A stretch of 64,000 bases of DNA from Burkholderiaceae bacterium (GTDB taxonomy: Bacteria > Pseudomonadota > Gammaproteobacteria > Burkholderiales > Burkholderiaceae_C). The translations under genes were made by a program, and so were the position numbers. This document shows, piece after piece, positions 15,462 to 24,482 of the stretch. Location of the stretch: contig JAUYTN010000011.1 in assembly GCA_030695205.1 (NCBI GenBank), forward strand, positions 30,234 to 94,233. Reading direction: 5' to 3'. Positions within the stretch are counted from its first letter, which is position 1, and each line of letters begins with the position of its first letter. Under the pieces are notes generated by a model. It worked only from the letters and a program-made list of their open reading frames with translations, was not told where the DNA came from and ran no database searches.

Positions 15462-17557
15462 TGCCTGGCACGGGCTGGGCCCGCCAGGCCAGGTACTGGC
15501 TGACGCGCTCGGTGCGCCACAAGCTGCTGGCCATGGCGCTGGGGCCGCTGGTGGTGGTGTTTCCGCTGCTGGTGGCCGCCATATCGCTGTGGGGCAACGT
15601 GGCCTACGACCGGCTGCTCATCACCAAGGTGCGCAGCGATCTGGCGGTGGCCCATGGCTACTTTGACAAGGTGCTCAACGATGTGAACCTGGGCACCCAA
15701 GCGGTGGGCAACTCACACCGGCTCCTCAGCGCCCTGGGGGCCCCAGGCCGCCACAGCTTGCCAGCTGGCACCCAGGCCCGCCAGCTTGCCCCCCTGCTGC
15801 AGACCGAGCGTGAGCGGTTAGATCTGGATTTTTTGCGTCTCTATGCGCTGGATGGCCGACCACTCGATGCCGTACCCGCCCTGCCCCACACCGATGCGGC
15901 ACCCGCTGGCACCAACAGCCATATGCCCGACCGGGTGGCCCAGCTGCGCGACCACGGCCACACCGCGGCCCTGCTGCTGCTGGGGGCCAATGAACTGTCT
16001 GCCCTGGCCCCCCGCCTGGTCAGCCGCACCGGCATTGCGCTGCTGCCCACCCCCAACGCCACCCCGACCGAGCGGACCCGCGAAGACCGGGCCATGGTCG
16101 GGCTGCGGGTGATGACGGTGCACAACCTGCAGGGCCAGGCCGTGGCGGTGCTGGTGGCGGGTGTGCTGCTGAACCAGAACCTGGACTTCATTGACCACAT
16201 CAACCGGGTGGTGTACCCCGAAGGTGCCCTGCCCTTTGGCAGCCAGGGCACCGCCACCCTGTTTCTGGAGGACGTTCGCATCACCACCAACGTGCGCCTG
16301 TTCCAGGACCAGCGGGCCATTGGCACACGCGTCTCGCGGGAGGTGCGAGAAGCCGTGCTGACCCAGGGCCACACCTGGCTGGACCGGGCGTTTGTGGTCA
16401 ACGACTGGTACGTCAGCGCCTACCAGCCCCTGGCCGACGCACAGGGTGAGCGCATCGGCATGCTGTACGTGGGCTACCTGGAGCAGCCCTTTCGGCTGGT
16501 CCGCTACGCGATGCTGGGGGTGATGGCACTGATTTTTCTGATGGTCATGGCACTGGCCTCTGTGCTGTCGGTGCGCTGGGCGCGCAGCATCTTCAAGCCG
16601 GTGGAGCGAATGAACCACGTCATGCAGCAGGTGGAAAACGGCCAGGCCAATGCCCGGGTGGGCCAGCTGGCGGCCCGCGACGAACTCGGCAGCCTGGCCA
16701 ACCACCTCGACAGCCTGCTGGACGTGGTGGCCGACAAAACCGCTGCCCTCCAACGCTGGGGCCAGCAGCTGGACCAGCGGGTGACCGAGCGCACCGCAGA
16801 GCTGGCGGCCAGCCACGAATCGCTGCGACTGGCCCAGCAGCAACTGGTCAAGTCGGAAAAGCTGGCCGTGATGGGCCAACTGGCGGCCAGCGTGGCCCAT
16901 GAAATCAACAACCCGATTGCGGTGATGCAGGGCAACCTGGACCTGATGCGCGACACCCTGGGCCCCGCCGCCGACCCCGTGCGCACCGAAATGCGGCTGC
17001 TGGACGAACAGGTCGAGCGCATCCGCCTCATCGTGCAGCAGCTGCTGCAGCATGCCCGCCCGGAAGAGTACGCAGGCTATGTGGAGTCGTTGGACGTGAA
17101 CCAGGTGCTCAGGGACAGCCAGGTGCTGGTCAACCACCGCCTGCACAGCGCAGGCATCCGGGTGGTGCTGGATGAGGGGGCCACACAGTCAGCACCCTTC
17201 AACCGCCAGGAGCTGCAGCAGGTGCTGATCAACCTGCTCATCAACGCCTGCAACGCCATGCCCCTGGGCGGCGTGCTGACGCTGCGCACCCGCGACTGCC
17301 CCCATGGGCTGGAAGGATCGGGTGACGTTGGCGGCGGCGTCACCATCGAGGTAGAAGACACCGGGCCTGGCCTGGCGCCCGAAACCCTGGAGCGCCTGTT
17401 CCAGCCCTTCTTCACGACCCACAGCGATGGCCATGGCCTGGGCCTGTGGATCAGCCTGAGCCTGGTGGAGCGCTATGGCGGCGACATACGCGCCCGCCAT
17501 GCAGTCCCGGGGCCGGGCGCGGTGTTCACGGTGTACCTGCGCGCAGAGTCAACATAA
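15458..17557 (+). CDS. Membrane sensor histidine kinase, partner of the NtrC-type regulator
   Basis: 699 aa. TM1 near residues 27-45 (GPLVVVFPLLVAAISLW), a periplasmic sensor region of about 300 residues with a Cache-like pattern ending DRAFVVNDWYVSAYQPLAD, TM2 near residues 350-375 (LGVMALIFLMVMALASVLS), HAMP, a short coiled coil, then HisKA with His481 in SVAHEINNPIAVMQG and an HATPase domain (N box QVLINLLINACNAM, G1 VEDTGPGL, G2 GHGLGLW). The start overlaps the regulator stop as ATGA, so the two form one operon. The ligand is unknown; a periplasmic small carboxylate would fit Cache domains. Confidence 0.93.
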   Translation: MMPGTGWARQARYWLTRSVRHKLLAMALGPLVVVFPLLVAAISLWGNVAYDRLLITKVRSDLAVAHGYFDKVLNDVNLGTQAVGNSHRLLSALGAPGRHSLPAGTQARQLAPLLQTERERLDLDFLRLYALDGRPLDAVPALPHTDAAPAGTNSHMPDRVAQLRDHGHTAALLLLGANELSALAPRLVSRTGIALLPTPNATPTERTREDRAMVGLRVMTVHNLQGQAVAVLVAGVLLNQNLDFIDHINRVVYPEGALPFGSQGTATLFLEDVRITTNVRLFQDQRAIGTRVSREVREAVLTQGHTWLDRAFVVNDWYVSAYQPLADAQGERIGMLYVGYLEQPFRLVRYAMLGVMALIFLMVMALASVLSVRWARSIFKPVERMNHVMQQVENGQANARVGQLAARDELGSLANHLDSLLDVVADKTAALQRWGQQLDQRVTERTAELAASHESLRLAQQQLVKSEKLAVMGQLAASVAHEINNPIAVMQGNLDLMRDTLGPAADPVRTEMRLLDEQVERIRLIVQQLLQHARPEEYAGYVESLDVNQVLRDSQVLVNHRLHSAGIRVVLDEGATQSAPFNRQELQQVLINLLINACNAMPLGGVLTLRTRDCPHGLEGSGDVGGGVTIEVEDTGPGLAPETLERLFQPFFTTHSDGHGLGLWISLSLVERYGGDIRARHAVPGPGAVFTVYLRAEST

Positions 17558-17558
17558 A

Positions 17559-17613
17559 GATAGCAAACTATCCATATACATCAAGCGCTAAAGGCTATTT
17601 TTATAATAAATTT
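17559..17613 (+). repeat. Dispersed hairpin repeat, copy 2
   Basis: GATAGCAAACTATC, CATATACATCAAGCGCTAAA, GGCTATTTTTATAATAAA. It fills the whole gap between the kinase stop (17557) and the torD stop (17613). ATAGC and GCTAT can pair across the element just before a T5 run, so it could act as a terminator for the convergent genes. It is nearly identical over about 40 bases to the copy inside the efflux gene at 59961. Confidence 0.85.
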
Positions 17614-18245
17614 CAGATCAGCATGTCAAACCCCTGCGCCTCCACGCCCACAAAGGCCTGGGTCAACCCGGCCAGTGCGGCATAAAAGTCAGCCTTGGGG
17701 TGTGCAGCCAGCGCATCGCACAGCTGGGGCACCCAGGGCTGCACATGCTCGGCAAAAAAGCGCTGCTGCTGGGTGAGGTTGGCCACCGCTGCATCGTCAC
17801 CCGCGATGAGGTAGCGCATGACCTCGCACACACAGGCCACATGGTCCTCGGTCTCGGCCATGGCCTCGTCACGGCTCAACCCCAGCTCGGCCAGGGTGCC
17901 GCGCAGCACGGCCAGGGGTTTTTCGTTGAGGAAGCCCGACAGGTAGTGCGAGCCGTACAGCGCCACCTCGGGCTTGCCCACGCCGCCGAACAGGGCATCG
18001 AACTCATCGGCGATTTGCGCTGCGTCCATGCGGCGGGCCACGCCCACCAGCTGCTGCCAGGGTTCCTCCAGAAACCCACCGGCCATGGGTGCCTCGGTCA
18101 CTGCCACGCGCAGCTGCTCCAGCCACTCGGCCGAGGGTGGCGCGTAGAACAACAAAGCCAGCAAGCCGTACAGCTCGGCCCGGGCCACCTCTTCGTCAAA
18201 TCGGTCGGTGGCGGTGGTGGTTGGCAGCGTGGCGTGGTCGATCAT
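17613..18245 (-). CDS. TorD/DmsD-family molybdoenzyme chaperone
   Basis: 210 aa, all-helical TorD-like protein. Family cues are RAELYGLLALLFYAPPSAEW, the hinge-like YGSHYLSGFLNEKPLA (family pattern Y-x-S-x-(F/Y)-L) and HPKADFYAALAGLTQAF near the C-terminus. These chaperones bind Tat signal peptides of molybdoenzymes and hold them until cofactor is inserted. FdhA, with its Tat signal, is the obvious client. It is the last gene of the minus-strand block headed by mrp. The start at 18245 gives the natural MIDHATLPTTT N-terminus; upstream in-frame sequence overlaps the polyferredoxin gene. Confidence 0.88.
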   Translation of the reverse strand: MIDHATLPTTTATDRFDEEVARAELYGLLALLFYAPPSAEWLEQLRVAVTEAPMAGGFLEEPWQQLVGVARRMDAAQIADEFDALFGGVGKPEVALYGSHYLSGFLNEKPLAVLRGTLAELGLSRDEAMAETEDHVACVCEVMRYLIAGDDAAVANLTQQQRFFAEHVQPWVPQLCDALAAHPKADFYAALAGLTQAFVGVEAQGFDMLI

Positions 18246-18289
18246 GGTGTGGGCGGGTGTGGGGTGAGCCGACGGGGGTGGGACGCGGT

Positions 18290-20407
18290 TCAGAGGTCGG
18301 TGATGCGGGTTTCGTTGGGGGCGGAATAGATGTCCACCACCCGGCAATCGCCGCACATTTTCAGGCGCTCCAGGGCGTCGCCCTGGAACATGGCGTGGCC
18401 ACCCAGACGCCCCAGCATGGCCTCAATGCCTTTGAGCGTACCAAACGGCTTTTGGCAGCGCACACAGCGGTAGGGCTGGGCCTCGTTGATGACGCGGGCC
18501 TGCTTGCGCTCCTCGCTCACCCACAGCCGGGGTTGCAGTTGCAGGGCGTTTTCGGGGCAGGTGGTGACGCACAAGCCGCACTGCACGCAGTTTTTCTCGA
18601 TGAAGCGCAGCTGGGGGCGCTCGGTGTTGTCCTGCAACGCCGAGGCGGGGCAGGCGCTGACGCAGCTCAGGCACAGGGTGCAGGCATCGGCATTGACCAC
18701 CACGCTGCCCAGTGGGGACGCGGCGGGCAACGCCACCACCTGAGGCGCCGTGTGGTGTGGGGCAGACGGTGGAGCGTGCTGCACCAGGTGGTCCAGTGCC
18801 AGTGAGAGGTTGGTCCGCTTGTCGGCCTGCACCGCAAATGTGGCGGCCTTGGCCACGCCCTGGGCCGCAGGCACCGCCAGGGCCGCGTCCAGCTCCGCCA
18901 GGTCGCGGGCATCGCGCACCTGCAACAAGCGCAGGTGCTGGCCGCTGTAGCCCAGCCCGGTCATGAGGGCCTGGGCCACGTCCATCTGGGCCTGCACCGC
19001 CTCGCGGTACTCGGGGGCCTCGGCCTCGGTCATCAGCACCCACACCTGCGAAGCACCCTGGGCCAAGGCCGTGAGCCACAGCTCCAGCCCGACCGATGCC
19101 GTGTGGTGCAAGGCCAGCGGAATGACCCGTGCGGGCACGCCCCGCATGGCGGGGTCCAGCGCGGCGGCACGGCCCAGGTCATTGATGAGGTCGGCCCCGC
19201 CCTCCTGGCTGTGCAGCAGCAAGGCGGCCTGTTGGCCCCCGGCTCGGGCGTAGGTGGCCAGCAGGGTTTTGATGCGCACGCCCTGGTCGGGCGCACGCGG
19301 GTAGGCATAGCCCAGTGCACCGGTTGGGCACACGGTGGTGCAAGCGCCGCAGCCCACGCACAGGTGGGGGTTGACCACGATTTGCTGGCGCTTGAGGTCG
19401 CTGGCAATGGCAGAGGCCGAGCACACCTCCACGCAGGCGTCGCACCCCACCCGCCCGTTGCGACCGTGGGCACAAATCGAGGCTTTGTAGGTGAAGAACT
19501 TGGGTTTTTCAAACTCACCCACCGCGCCGCGCAGGGCCACCACGGCCTTCATCAGCCGCTGGGCATCGGCCCCACCCGGCACATGCCAGAAGCCCTGGGG
19601 CGGTGCGTGCTGACCAAAGGCGGGGCTGGCACGCAGGTCCAGCACCAGGTCAAAGGTGTCGGTGTGCACCACCGGTGCGCGGCTGAAGTGGATAGCCCCG
19701 GCCACCTCGCACCGGGGCACGCAGCTGCGGTGACCCTGGCAGCGCGACATATCCACCTGGTAGTCCAGCCCGATAGCGCCTTCGGGACACGCCGCCACAC
19801 AGGCATTGCAGCGGGTGCACAGGTCCAGGTCGATGGGGTTGCTCGTTTCGCGCTCCAGTGAAAACTGGCCCAGCCACCCCGTCAGCCGCTTGACCCGACC
19901 ACTGAGCACCGGGTAGCGCCGCTGCTGGCTGCCTGCGCCACCGGTGGCGAAGACAGTCACGTCCAGCGTGTCGGCCAGCAGCGCGGCGGCGTGCTCGGCG
20001 GCCTCCAGCGTGCCCAGCACCAGCACCCGGCCCTGGCTCTGGTAGCTGACGGTGGGCACAGGGTCGGGGTCGCTCAGGCGGGCCAGGGCGAGCAATGCCG
20101 CCATTTTGGGGGTGGCCGATGCCGCTTGGCGCGACCAACCGCCGGTTTCGCGGATGTTCACAAACCGGATGGGGCGTTCGGCCAGCGGCGGCACGCCCTC
20201 GGTCTGTTCCGCCAACTCGGTGAACAGGCGGCTCTCCTGTGTGCAGGCCACCACCAGGTCGTTGGGCGAACGGGCCGCCTGCTGAAAGGCGGGGGCCTCA
20301 CGGCGGCACAGCGCGCGGTGCAGCGTCAGCGGCTCATCCAGCGCCCGGCTCAGTGCCGCCGCGTCGAGTGGCATGGTCTGGTTGCAGTTGCAGATCAGGG
20401 TGGTCAT
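18290..20407 (-). CDS. Multi-cluster 4Fe-4S polyferredoxin of the FDH locus
   Basis: 705 aa. The N-terminus resembles a thioredoxin- or hydrogenase-like partner domain (TTLICNCNQTMPLDAAALSR). Then come CTRCNACVAACPEGAIG and CQGHRSCVPRCE near residues 200-235, CDACVEVCSASAIA and CVGCGACTTVCPTGALG around 325-375, and CTLCLSCVSACPASAL plus CVQCGLCVTTCPENAL around 585-630, ending with CVRCQKP and CGDC. At least five ferredoxin-type clusters and a possible zinc site are implied. Homologues travel with DUF3305/DUF3306 and TorD genes near FDH; the electron partner is unknown. Start 20407 follows from the CNCNQ-type N-terminus. Confidence 0.88.
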   Translation of the reverse strand: MTTLICNCNQTMPLDAAALSRALDEPLTLHRALCRREAPAFQQAARSPNDLVVACTQESRLFTELAEQTEGVPPLAERPIRFVNIRETGGWSRQAASATPKMAALLALARLSDPDPVPTVSYQSQGRVLVLGTLEAAEHAAALLADTLDVTVFATGGAGSQQRRYPVLSGRVKRLTGWLGQFSLERETSNPIDLDLCTRCNACVAACPEGAIGLDYQVDMSRCQGHRSCVPRCEVAGAIHFSRAPVVHTDTFDLVLDLRASPAFGQHAPPQGFWHVPGGADAQRLMKAVVALRGAVGEFEKPKFFTYKASICAHGRNGRVGCDACVEVCSASAIASDLKRQQIVVNPHLCVGCGACTTVCPTGALGYAYPRAPDQGVRIKTLLATYARAGGQQAALLLHSQEGGADLINDLGRAAALDPAMRGVPARVIPLALHHTASVGLELWLTALAQGASQVWVLMTEAEAPEYREAVQAQMDVAQALMTGLGYSGQHLRLLQVRDARDLAELDAALAVPAAQGVAKAATFAVQADKRTNLSLALDHLVQHAPPSAPHHTAPQVVALPAASPLGSVVVNADACTLCLSCVSACPASALQDNTERPQLRFIEKNCVQCGLCVTTCPENALQLQPRLWVSEERKQARVINEAQPYRCVRCQKPFGTLKGIEAMLGRLGGHAMFQGDALERLKMCGDCRVVDIYSAPNETRITDL

Positions 20408-21014
20408 GGGCGGCAGGTGGGGGTAGGTGCGGGGGTTCGGCGCTGGGTGCCACATCCGCATGGGGAGCGGCTTCAGGGGTCTGGGGCTGGGGCTGGCCCC
20501 GGGCCTCGGCTGGCGAGGCGGTAGGCGGGGCCTCCTCCTCCACCAGCTTCATGACCTGGGCGCTGACCATCTGTTTGAGCCACTCGGCGGGCAGCGGGTC
20601 GGGCTTGGAGTAGTCGTCGATGTAGATGTCCAAACCGTCCATCACATTGAAGCGGGGATCGGCGAAGAGCTTTTTCATCGCTGCGTTCTTCACATCGGCG
20701 GGTACCGCCCGGCCCACAAATGGCGAGAAGTCCGATTCGGTCGTGAGTTTGGCCACGTCCTCCAGGCTGGGAGTTGGCGCGGCGTCCGGTGCCTGGGCGG
20801 CAGGGCTTCCCCCAGCGGGGCCACCGGGGGTCTGGCGCACAGCGGTGGCTGGGGTTTGGGCCGCCACCACAGCAGCCGATGCCGATGTCGACCCGGCAAC
20901 CGTGCCAGCACCCGCCGCAGTGGGTGCCGGGCCATCGGGCAACGGTACCGCCGCCACTGCCTGTGCCTTGCGGCGCGACCAGCGGCTGAAAAAGCCGTCG
21001 GCCTCACCCGCCAT
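20334..21014 (-). CDS. DUF3306 family protein of the FDH locus
   Basis: 226 aa. The N-terminus GFFSRWSRRKAQA is characteristic of DUF3306, as is LTTESDFSPFVGRAVPADVKNAAMKKLFADPRFNVMDGLDIYIDDY in the middle (listed here by its start and end blocks TESDFSPFV and DGLDIYIDDY). A low-complexity Ala/Pro linker separates the two. The C-terminal 50 residues are Pro/His-rich and encoded in the 74 bp overlap with the polyferredoxin gene, so they are probably unconserved. The function is unknown; the gene regularly accompanies FDH genes. The start overlaps the DUF3305 stop by 11 bp. Confidence 0.85.
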   Translation of the reverse strand: MAGEADGFFSRWSRRKAQAVAAVPLPDGPAPTAAGAGTVAGSTSASAAVVAAQTPATAVRQTPGGPAGGSPAAQAPDAAPTPSLEDVAKLTTESDFSPFVGRAVPADVKNAAMKKLFADPRFNVMDGLDIYIDDYSKPDPLPAEWLKQMVSAQVMKLVEEEAPPTASPAEARGQPQPQTPEAAPHADVAPSAEPPHLPPPAAHDHPDLQLQPDHATRRGGTEPGAG

Positions 21015-21720
21015 GGTGATGCCCGTCTGGTTGGATGGCAAATGGCGCAGCGGAGGACGGCGTGGTGCTGTCGGGTGCGGCGGCCATGGTCGACACAGGC
21101 GGCGAGGCTGGTGCCCGGGGCCCATGGACTGCCTTGCCAGTGCTGACACTGGCGGGGTTGCCAAAGCGGTCGGTCAAGGGTCGGAAACTGTCGGGCCGTT
21201 TGCGCCGCTTGGGTTCGGGCTGGTAGTGGGCTTCGGTAAAGGCCTGCAGCCACACCAGCACCTCGGGCGGGGCATCGACCCGGTCCACGTGCTCTTGGGC
21301 ATCGAGCCAGCGCCCGGCATCGTGGTAACTGAGGGTGACGATCTGTGGCACGGCCACGGTGTCCTCAGTGCCGTCTTCAGCCATCACCGGGTCCGCGCGC
21401 CACATCACCCAAAAACAGGGCTGCTCGGTGGACAGGTTGAGGTGGTAGCCCTCCACGTCGTCGCGGTGCAGCGTGACCTGGTGGCCCGTGTGCAGCCACA
21501 AGCTGTGGTTGTCGCTGCGCTCCACACACTGCGGGGCAGTTGCTGCGGACGAAGCCACCGCGCTTGCCACACTGGGTGACCCCTGTGGTGAAGCAGACAG
21601 TGCCGCACCGGGCACCACCCCCGCCAGCACCCAGCGCCAGGGTTGCCAGCGTGCCATGGGGCCGGGTACCCGCTCGCGGCGCATGAGTACGCCCACAGAC
21701 AAGGTGGGAAGTTGCGACAT
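21004..21720 (-). CDS. DUF3305 family protein of the FDH locus
   Basis: 238 aa. The family opening (LSVGVLMRRERVPGPMARWQ, then WRWVLAGVVP) is clear, and the middle has YHLNLSTEQPCFWVMWR and VTLSYHDAGRWLDAQEHVD. The C-terminal 60 residues are basic and Pro/Ser-rich (EPKRRKRPDSFRPLTDRFGNP) and probably disordered. It always seems to pair with DUF3306 near FDH genes; no activity is established to my knowledge. It is 11 bp downstream of mrp and overlaps DUF3306, so one transcript is likely. Confidence 0.85.
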   Translation of the reverse strand: MSQLPTLSVGVLMRRERVPGPMARWQPWRWVLAGVVPGAALSASPQGSPSVASAVASSAATAPQCVERSDNHSLWLHTGHQVTLHRDDVEGYHLNLSTEQPCFWVMWRADPVMAEDGTEDTVAVPQIVTLSYHDAGRWLDAQEHVDRVDAPPEVLVWLQAFTEAHYQPEPKRRKRPDSFRPLTDRFGNPASVSTGKAVHGPRAPASPPVSTMAAAPDSTTPSSAAPFAIQPDGHHHGG

Positions 21721-21731
21721 GGGTGTGCCGC

Positions 21732-22835
21732 TCAGGTGTCTTTGGAGATTTTGATGCTGGGAAACTTGGACGAAAAGTCCTTGGCCTGGGCTGCAATCTT
21801 GATGGCCACCTGCCGGGCCACCGCTTTGTAGATACCGGCAACTTCGCCATCAGGGTCGGCCACCACCGTGGGCTGGCCGCTGTCGGCCTGAACCCGGATT
21901 TGCATGTTCAGCGGCAAGGCCCCCAAATAGTCCATGCTGTACTCGGCCGCCATGTGCTTTCCGCCATCGACCCCGAAGATGTGCTCGGTGTGGCCGCAGT
22001 TGGGACAGCAGTACACGGCCATGTTTTCCACAATGCCCAATATCGGCACACCCACCTTCTCAAACATCTTGATGCCCTTGCGCGCATCGAGCAGGGCAAT
22101 GTCCTGCGGCGTGGTCACGATGACGGCACCCGTCAGTGGCACACGTTGGCTCAGCGTGAGCTGGATATCGCCGGTGCCGGGGGGCATGTCCACCAGCAGG
22201 TAGTCCAGGTCCTGCCAGTTGGTCTGGCGCAGCAGCTGCTCCAGCGCCTGGGTGGCCATGGGGCCGCGCCAGATCATGGCTTCGTCTTTGTCCACCAGAA
22301 AGCCTATGGACATGACCTGCACGCCGTGGCCCTCCAGCGGCTCCATGGTCTGGCCATCCACGCTTTCGGGGCGGCCTTGCACGCCCATCATCATGGGCTG
22401 GCTGGGGCCATAGATGTCGGCGTCCAGGATGCCGACCTTGGCACCCTCGGCGGCCAGGGCCAGCGCCAGGTTGGCGGTGGTGGTGCTTTTGCCCACGCCG
22501 CCTTTGCCAGAGGCCACGGCGACGATGTTCTTGACATTGGGCAGCAGGGCCACGCCGCGCTGCGCCTGGTGGGCAATGATTTTGCTGCTCAGGTTGGCCG
22601 ACACATTCTCAACACCCGCCACGGTGCGGGCTGCCGCAATGAGTGCCTTGCGAAAACCCGGCAGCTGGCTTTTGGCGGGGTAGCCCAGCTCCACGTCAAA
22701 CGACACATCGCCATCGTTGACCTGGAGGTTTTTCAGGGCCTTGGTGGTGACAAAGTCTTTGCCGGTGTTGGGGTCCACCACGGTTTGGAGCGCCTGCAAC
22801 AGGGCTGTCTGCAGGGCTTGTTGGTCAGCGGGCAT
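21732..22835 (-). CDS. apbC: Mrp/ApbC family iron-sulfur cluster carrier P-loop ATPase
   Basis: 367 aa. An N-terminal MIP18-like (DUF59) domain (residues 1-80) is followed by the Mrp/NBP35 ATPase with deviant Walker A VASGKGGVGKST, DADIYGPSQPMMMG, DMPPGTGDIQLT and the cluster-binding YCCPNCGH (CxxC). It scaffolds or transfers [4Fe-4S] clusters in the cytoplasm. Directly upstream of the DUF3305-DUF3306-polyferredoxin-torD genes, it may supply clusters to that set, though Mrp is also a general housekeeping protein. Start 22835 gives the usual N-terminus; 44 further in-frame codons upstream cross the palindromes at 22880-22901. Confidence 0.94.
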   Translation of the reverse strand: MPADQQALQTALLQALQTVVDPNTGKDFVTTKALKNLQVNDGDVSFDVELGYPAKSQLPGFRKALIAAARTVAGVENVSANLSSKIIAHQAQRGVALLPNVKNIVAVASGKGGVGKSTTTANLALALAAEGAKVGILDADIYGPSQPMMMGVQGRPESVDGQTMEPLEGHGVQVMSIGFLVDKDEAMIWRGPMATQALEQLLRQTNWQDLDYLLVDMPPGTGDIQLTLSQRVPLTGAVIVTTPQDIALLDARKGIKMFEKVGVPILGIVENMAVYCCPNCGHTEHIFGVDGGKHMAAEYSMDYLGALPLNMQIRVQADSGQPTVVADPDGEVAGIYKAVARQVAIKIAAQAKDFSSKFPSIKISKDT

Positions 22836-22879
22836 GGGCGTGTCTCGTGTAATAGGAAGGGTTTCAAAGCGCTGACTCT

Positions 22880-22901
22880 GCGACTGTCGATGGACAGTCG
22901 C
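22880..22901. promoter_or_regulatory. Perfect inverted repeat upstream of mrp
   Basis: GCGACTGTC-GATG-GACAGTCGC: 9 bp arms with a 4 bp spacer, 45 bp upstream of the mrp start. A second, imperfect site (GCGACAAAGTGTCGA, 22945-22960 region) lies 50 bp further upstream and resembles the palindrome at 13901-13915. Together they may form a control region for the mrp-torD transcript; no regulator can be named. The first repeat could also fold as an RNA hairpin in the leader. Confidence 0.5.
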
Positions 22902-22989
22902 GGCAGGCAAGCCTTGAATGGCGCAGAAGTCTACCGTGCGGCTTGCGACAAAGTGTCGAAGGGCCAAGTACCCTCACGTGAGGGTGGAC

Positions 22990-24150
22990 TCATGCCACCT
23001 GCACTTGGTTGCGCCCACCCCGCTTGGCGCGGTACAGGGCGTCATCGGCCGCACGCAGCAGGCTGGCTGTGTCGGGGTGAACCGCCTCGTGGGTGGTGGC
23101 AACGCCCACACTCACCGTGAGCCTGCCGGAAGGTGCGCCCGCGTGCGGTACGTTGAGCATGTCCACTGCCTGCCGGATGCTCTCGCCCAGCCACCGCCCA
23201 CCGGCATCATTCATATGGGGCAGGACGAGCAAGAACTCTTCGCCCCCGTAGCGGGCGACCAAATCACCCGCCCGCCGCGTGCTCAACTCCAGGGTGCGGG
23301 CCACCCGTTGCAGGCAGTCGTCTCCGGCTTGGTGACCGTAGTGGTCGTTGTAGGCCTTGAAGTGGTCAATGTCGATCATGATGAGCGCCAGGGACTGCCC
23401 CGTGCGACTGGCCCTTGCCCATTCGAGGTCGAGCGTTTCATTGAGGTGGCGCCGGTTGGCCAGGCCCGTCAGGCTGTCTTGCGTGGCCAACATGCGGTTC
23501 AGGGAGTCCGCTCTGTCTTTGGACATCAGCACGAAGCCTATGGACAGCAGCAGCAACACAACCAAAGCCGCCACCAAACCAACGGCTTGAACTGCGCCTT
23601 CTCCGTTCATGGGGAGCATGTCGGCCTCGGTACCCATGAATGCACCAATGGACCGCAGCACCAAAAATACCAGTGCGGTGACCAACCCGGTCATCAAAAA
23701 GTACTGGCCCCGCCCTGGCGTGGTGCGGCGGGCTTGCCACATGAGCCACAGGGCCAACAGGCTTTGCGCCACAAAAATCAGGCTGATGGAGATGATGCGG
23801 GGTGCCAGCTGCTCAAACAGCAGCGCAAACGCGACAGGGGCAATGGCCACGGGCCCCCAAATGAGCAGCCTGGGCACGCGTCGCCTGTAAAACTGACTCA
23901 GCCCCTCTGAAAACGCAGCCCAGGCGCACGAGCGCAGGACAACGGCTGCCATGAAAGCCGCCCATTCCCCCAGCGCCTCCACCTGGAACAAGAACACATA
24001 AGACACGGTGTGCATGCCCAGGCCCACCGCCCAAAACACCATGCCGTCGCGCTGTTGGCGGTGGGCGACGGCTGACACCGACAGCGACAGCACAGCACCC
24101 ACCAGCAACACGGCCGCCAACAAGGTGGGAATGTGCATGTCCATCAACAT
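22990..24150 (-). CDS. Membrane diguanylate cyclase (GGDEF)
   Basis: 386 aa. Six or seven hydrophobic helices fill the first 200 residues (from IPTLLAAVLLVGAVLSLSV to VGLVAALVVLLLLSIGFVLM). The GGDEF domain follows: DSLTGLANRRHLNETL, IDIDHFKAYNDHYGH, and the active-site signature ARYGGEEFLLVLP. The product-inhibition I-site RAGD is present exactly five residues before GGEEF. It should synthesise cyclic-di-GMP; the sensed signal is unknown. The start is ambiguous among ATGs at 24150, 24144 and 24138; the first follows AAGGCTGG. The gene stands alone, divergent from metG. Confidence 0.93.
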   Translation of the reverse strand: MLMDMHIPTLLAAVLLVGAVLSLSVSAVAHRQQRDGMVFWAVGLGMHTVSYVFLFQVEALGEWAAFMAAVVLRSCAWAAFSEGLSQFYRRRVPRLLIWGPVAIAPVAFALLFEQLAPRIISISLIFVAQSLLALWLMWQARRTTPGRGQYFLMTGLVTALVFLVLRSIGAFMGTEADMLPMNGEGAVQAVGLVAALVVLLLLSIGFVLMSKDRADSLNRMLATQDSLTGLANRRHLNETLDLEWARASRTGQSLALIMIDIDHFKAYNDHYGHQAGDDCLQRVARTLELSTRRAGDLVARYGGEEFLLVLPHMNDAGGRWLGESIRQAVDMLNVPHAGAPSGRLTVSVGVATTHEAVHPDTASLLRAADDALYRAKRGGRNQVQVA

Positions 24151-24482
24151 CCAGCCTTGACCCAATGGATGGCGGGGTAGCCGCCCGCAGGCGGCCAAAG
24201 TGGGTTCCACATCAGAAATGCCAAAGTGCCCATGCTCCCGCCAGGTGAATTTGTCAGACTGTTCTTCTGCATGTGACCCAAGCACCAAGGCATGCCTGTC
24301 GCCTGGGTGCGCGTGCTTTCGCCGCTGATTATGGGTGCAGCTTGCCCCCGGCCTTGGCCACCTGCCCGCACCCTCCACCGAACGGGGCTGGGCTGGGCGG
24401 CAGGCCGATAAACTTGGCGGTTTGCGGGTTGCCACACAGGCCCGCCACCCCCACGCTCCTTGAGCCACACTTTTTACGCAGC
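24151..24482. other. 332 bp intergenic region between the diguanylate cyclase gene and metG
   Basis: No coding sequence is supported. It must contain both divergent promoters. A GCCGCC-CGCA-GGCGGC hairpin is at 24180-24195, close to the cyclase start. A weak -10-like TAAACT lies at 24410-24415, about 70 bp before metG. There is no dispersed hairpin repeat here. Confidence 0.5.
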
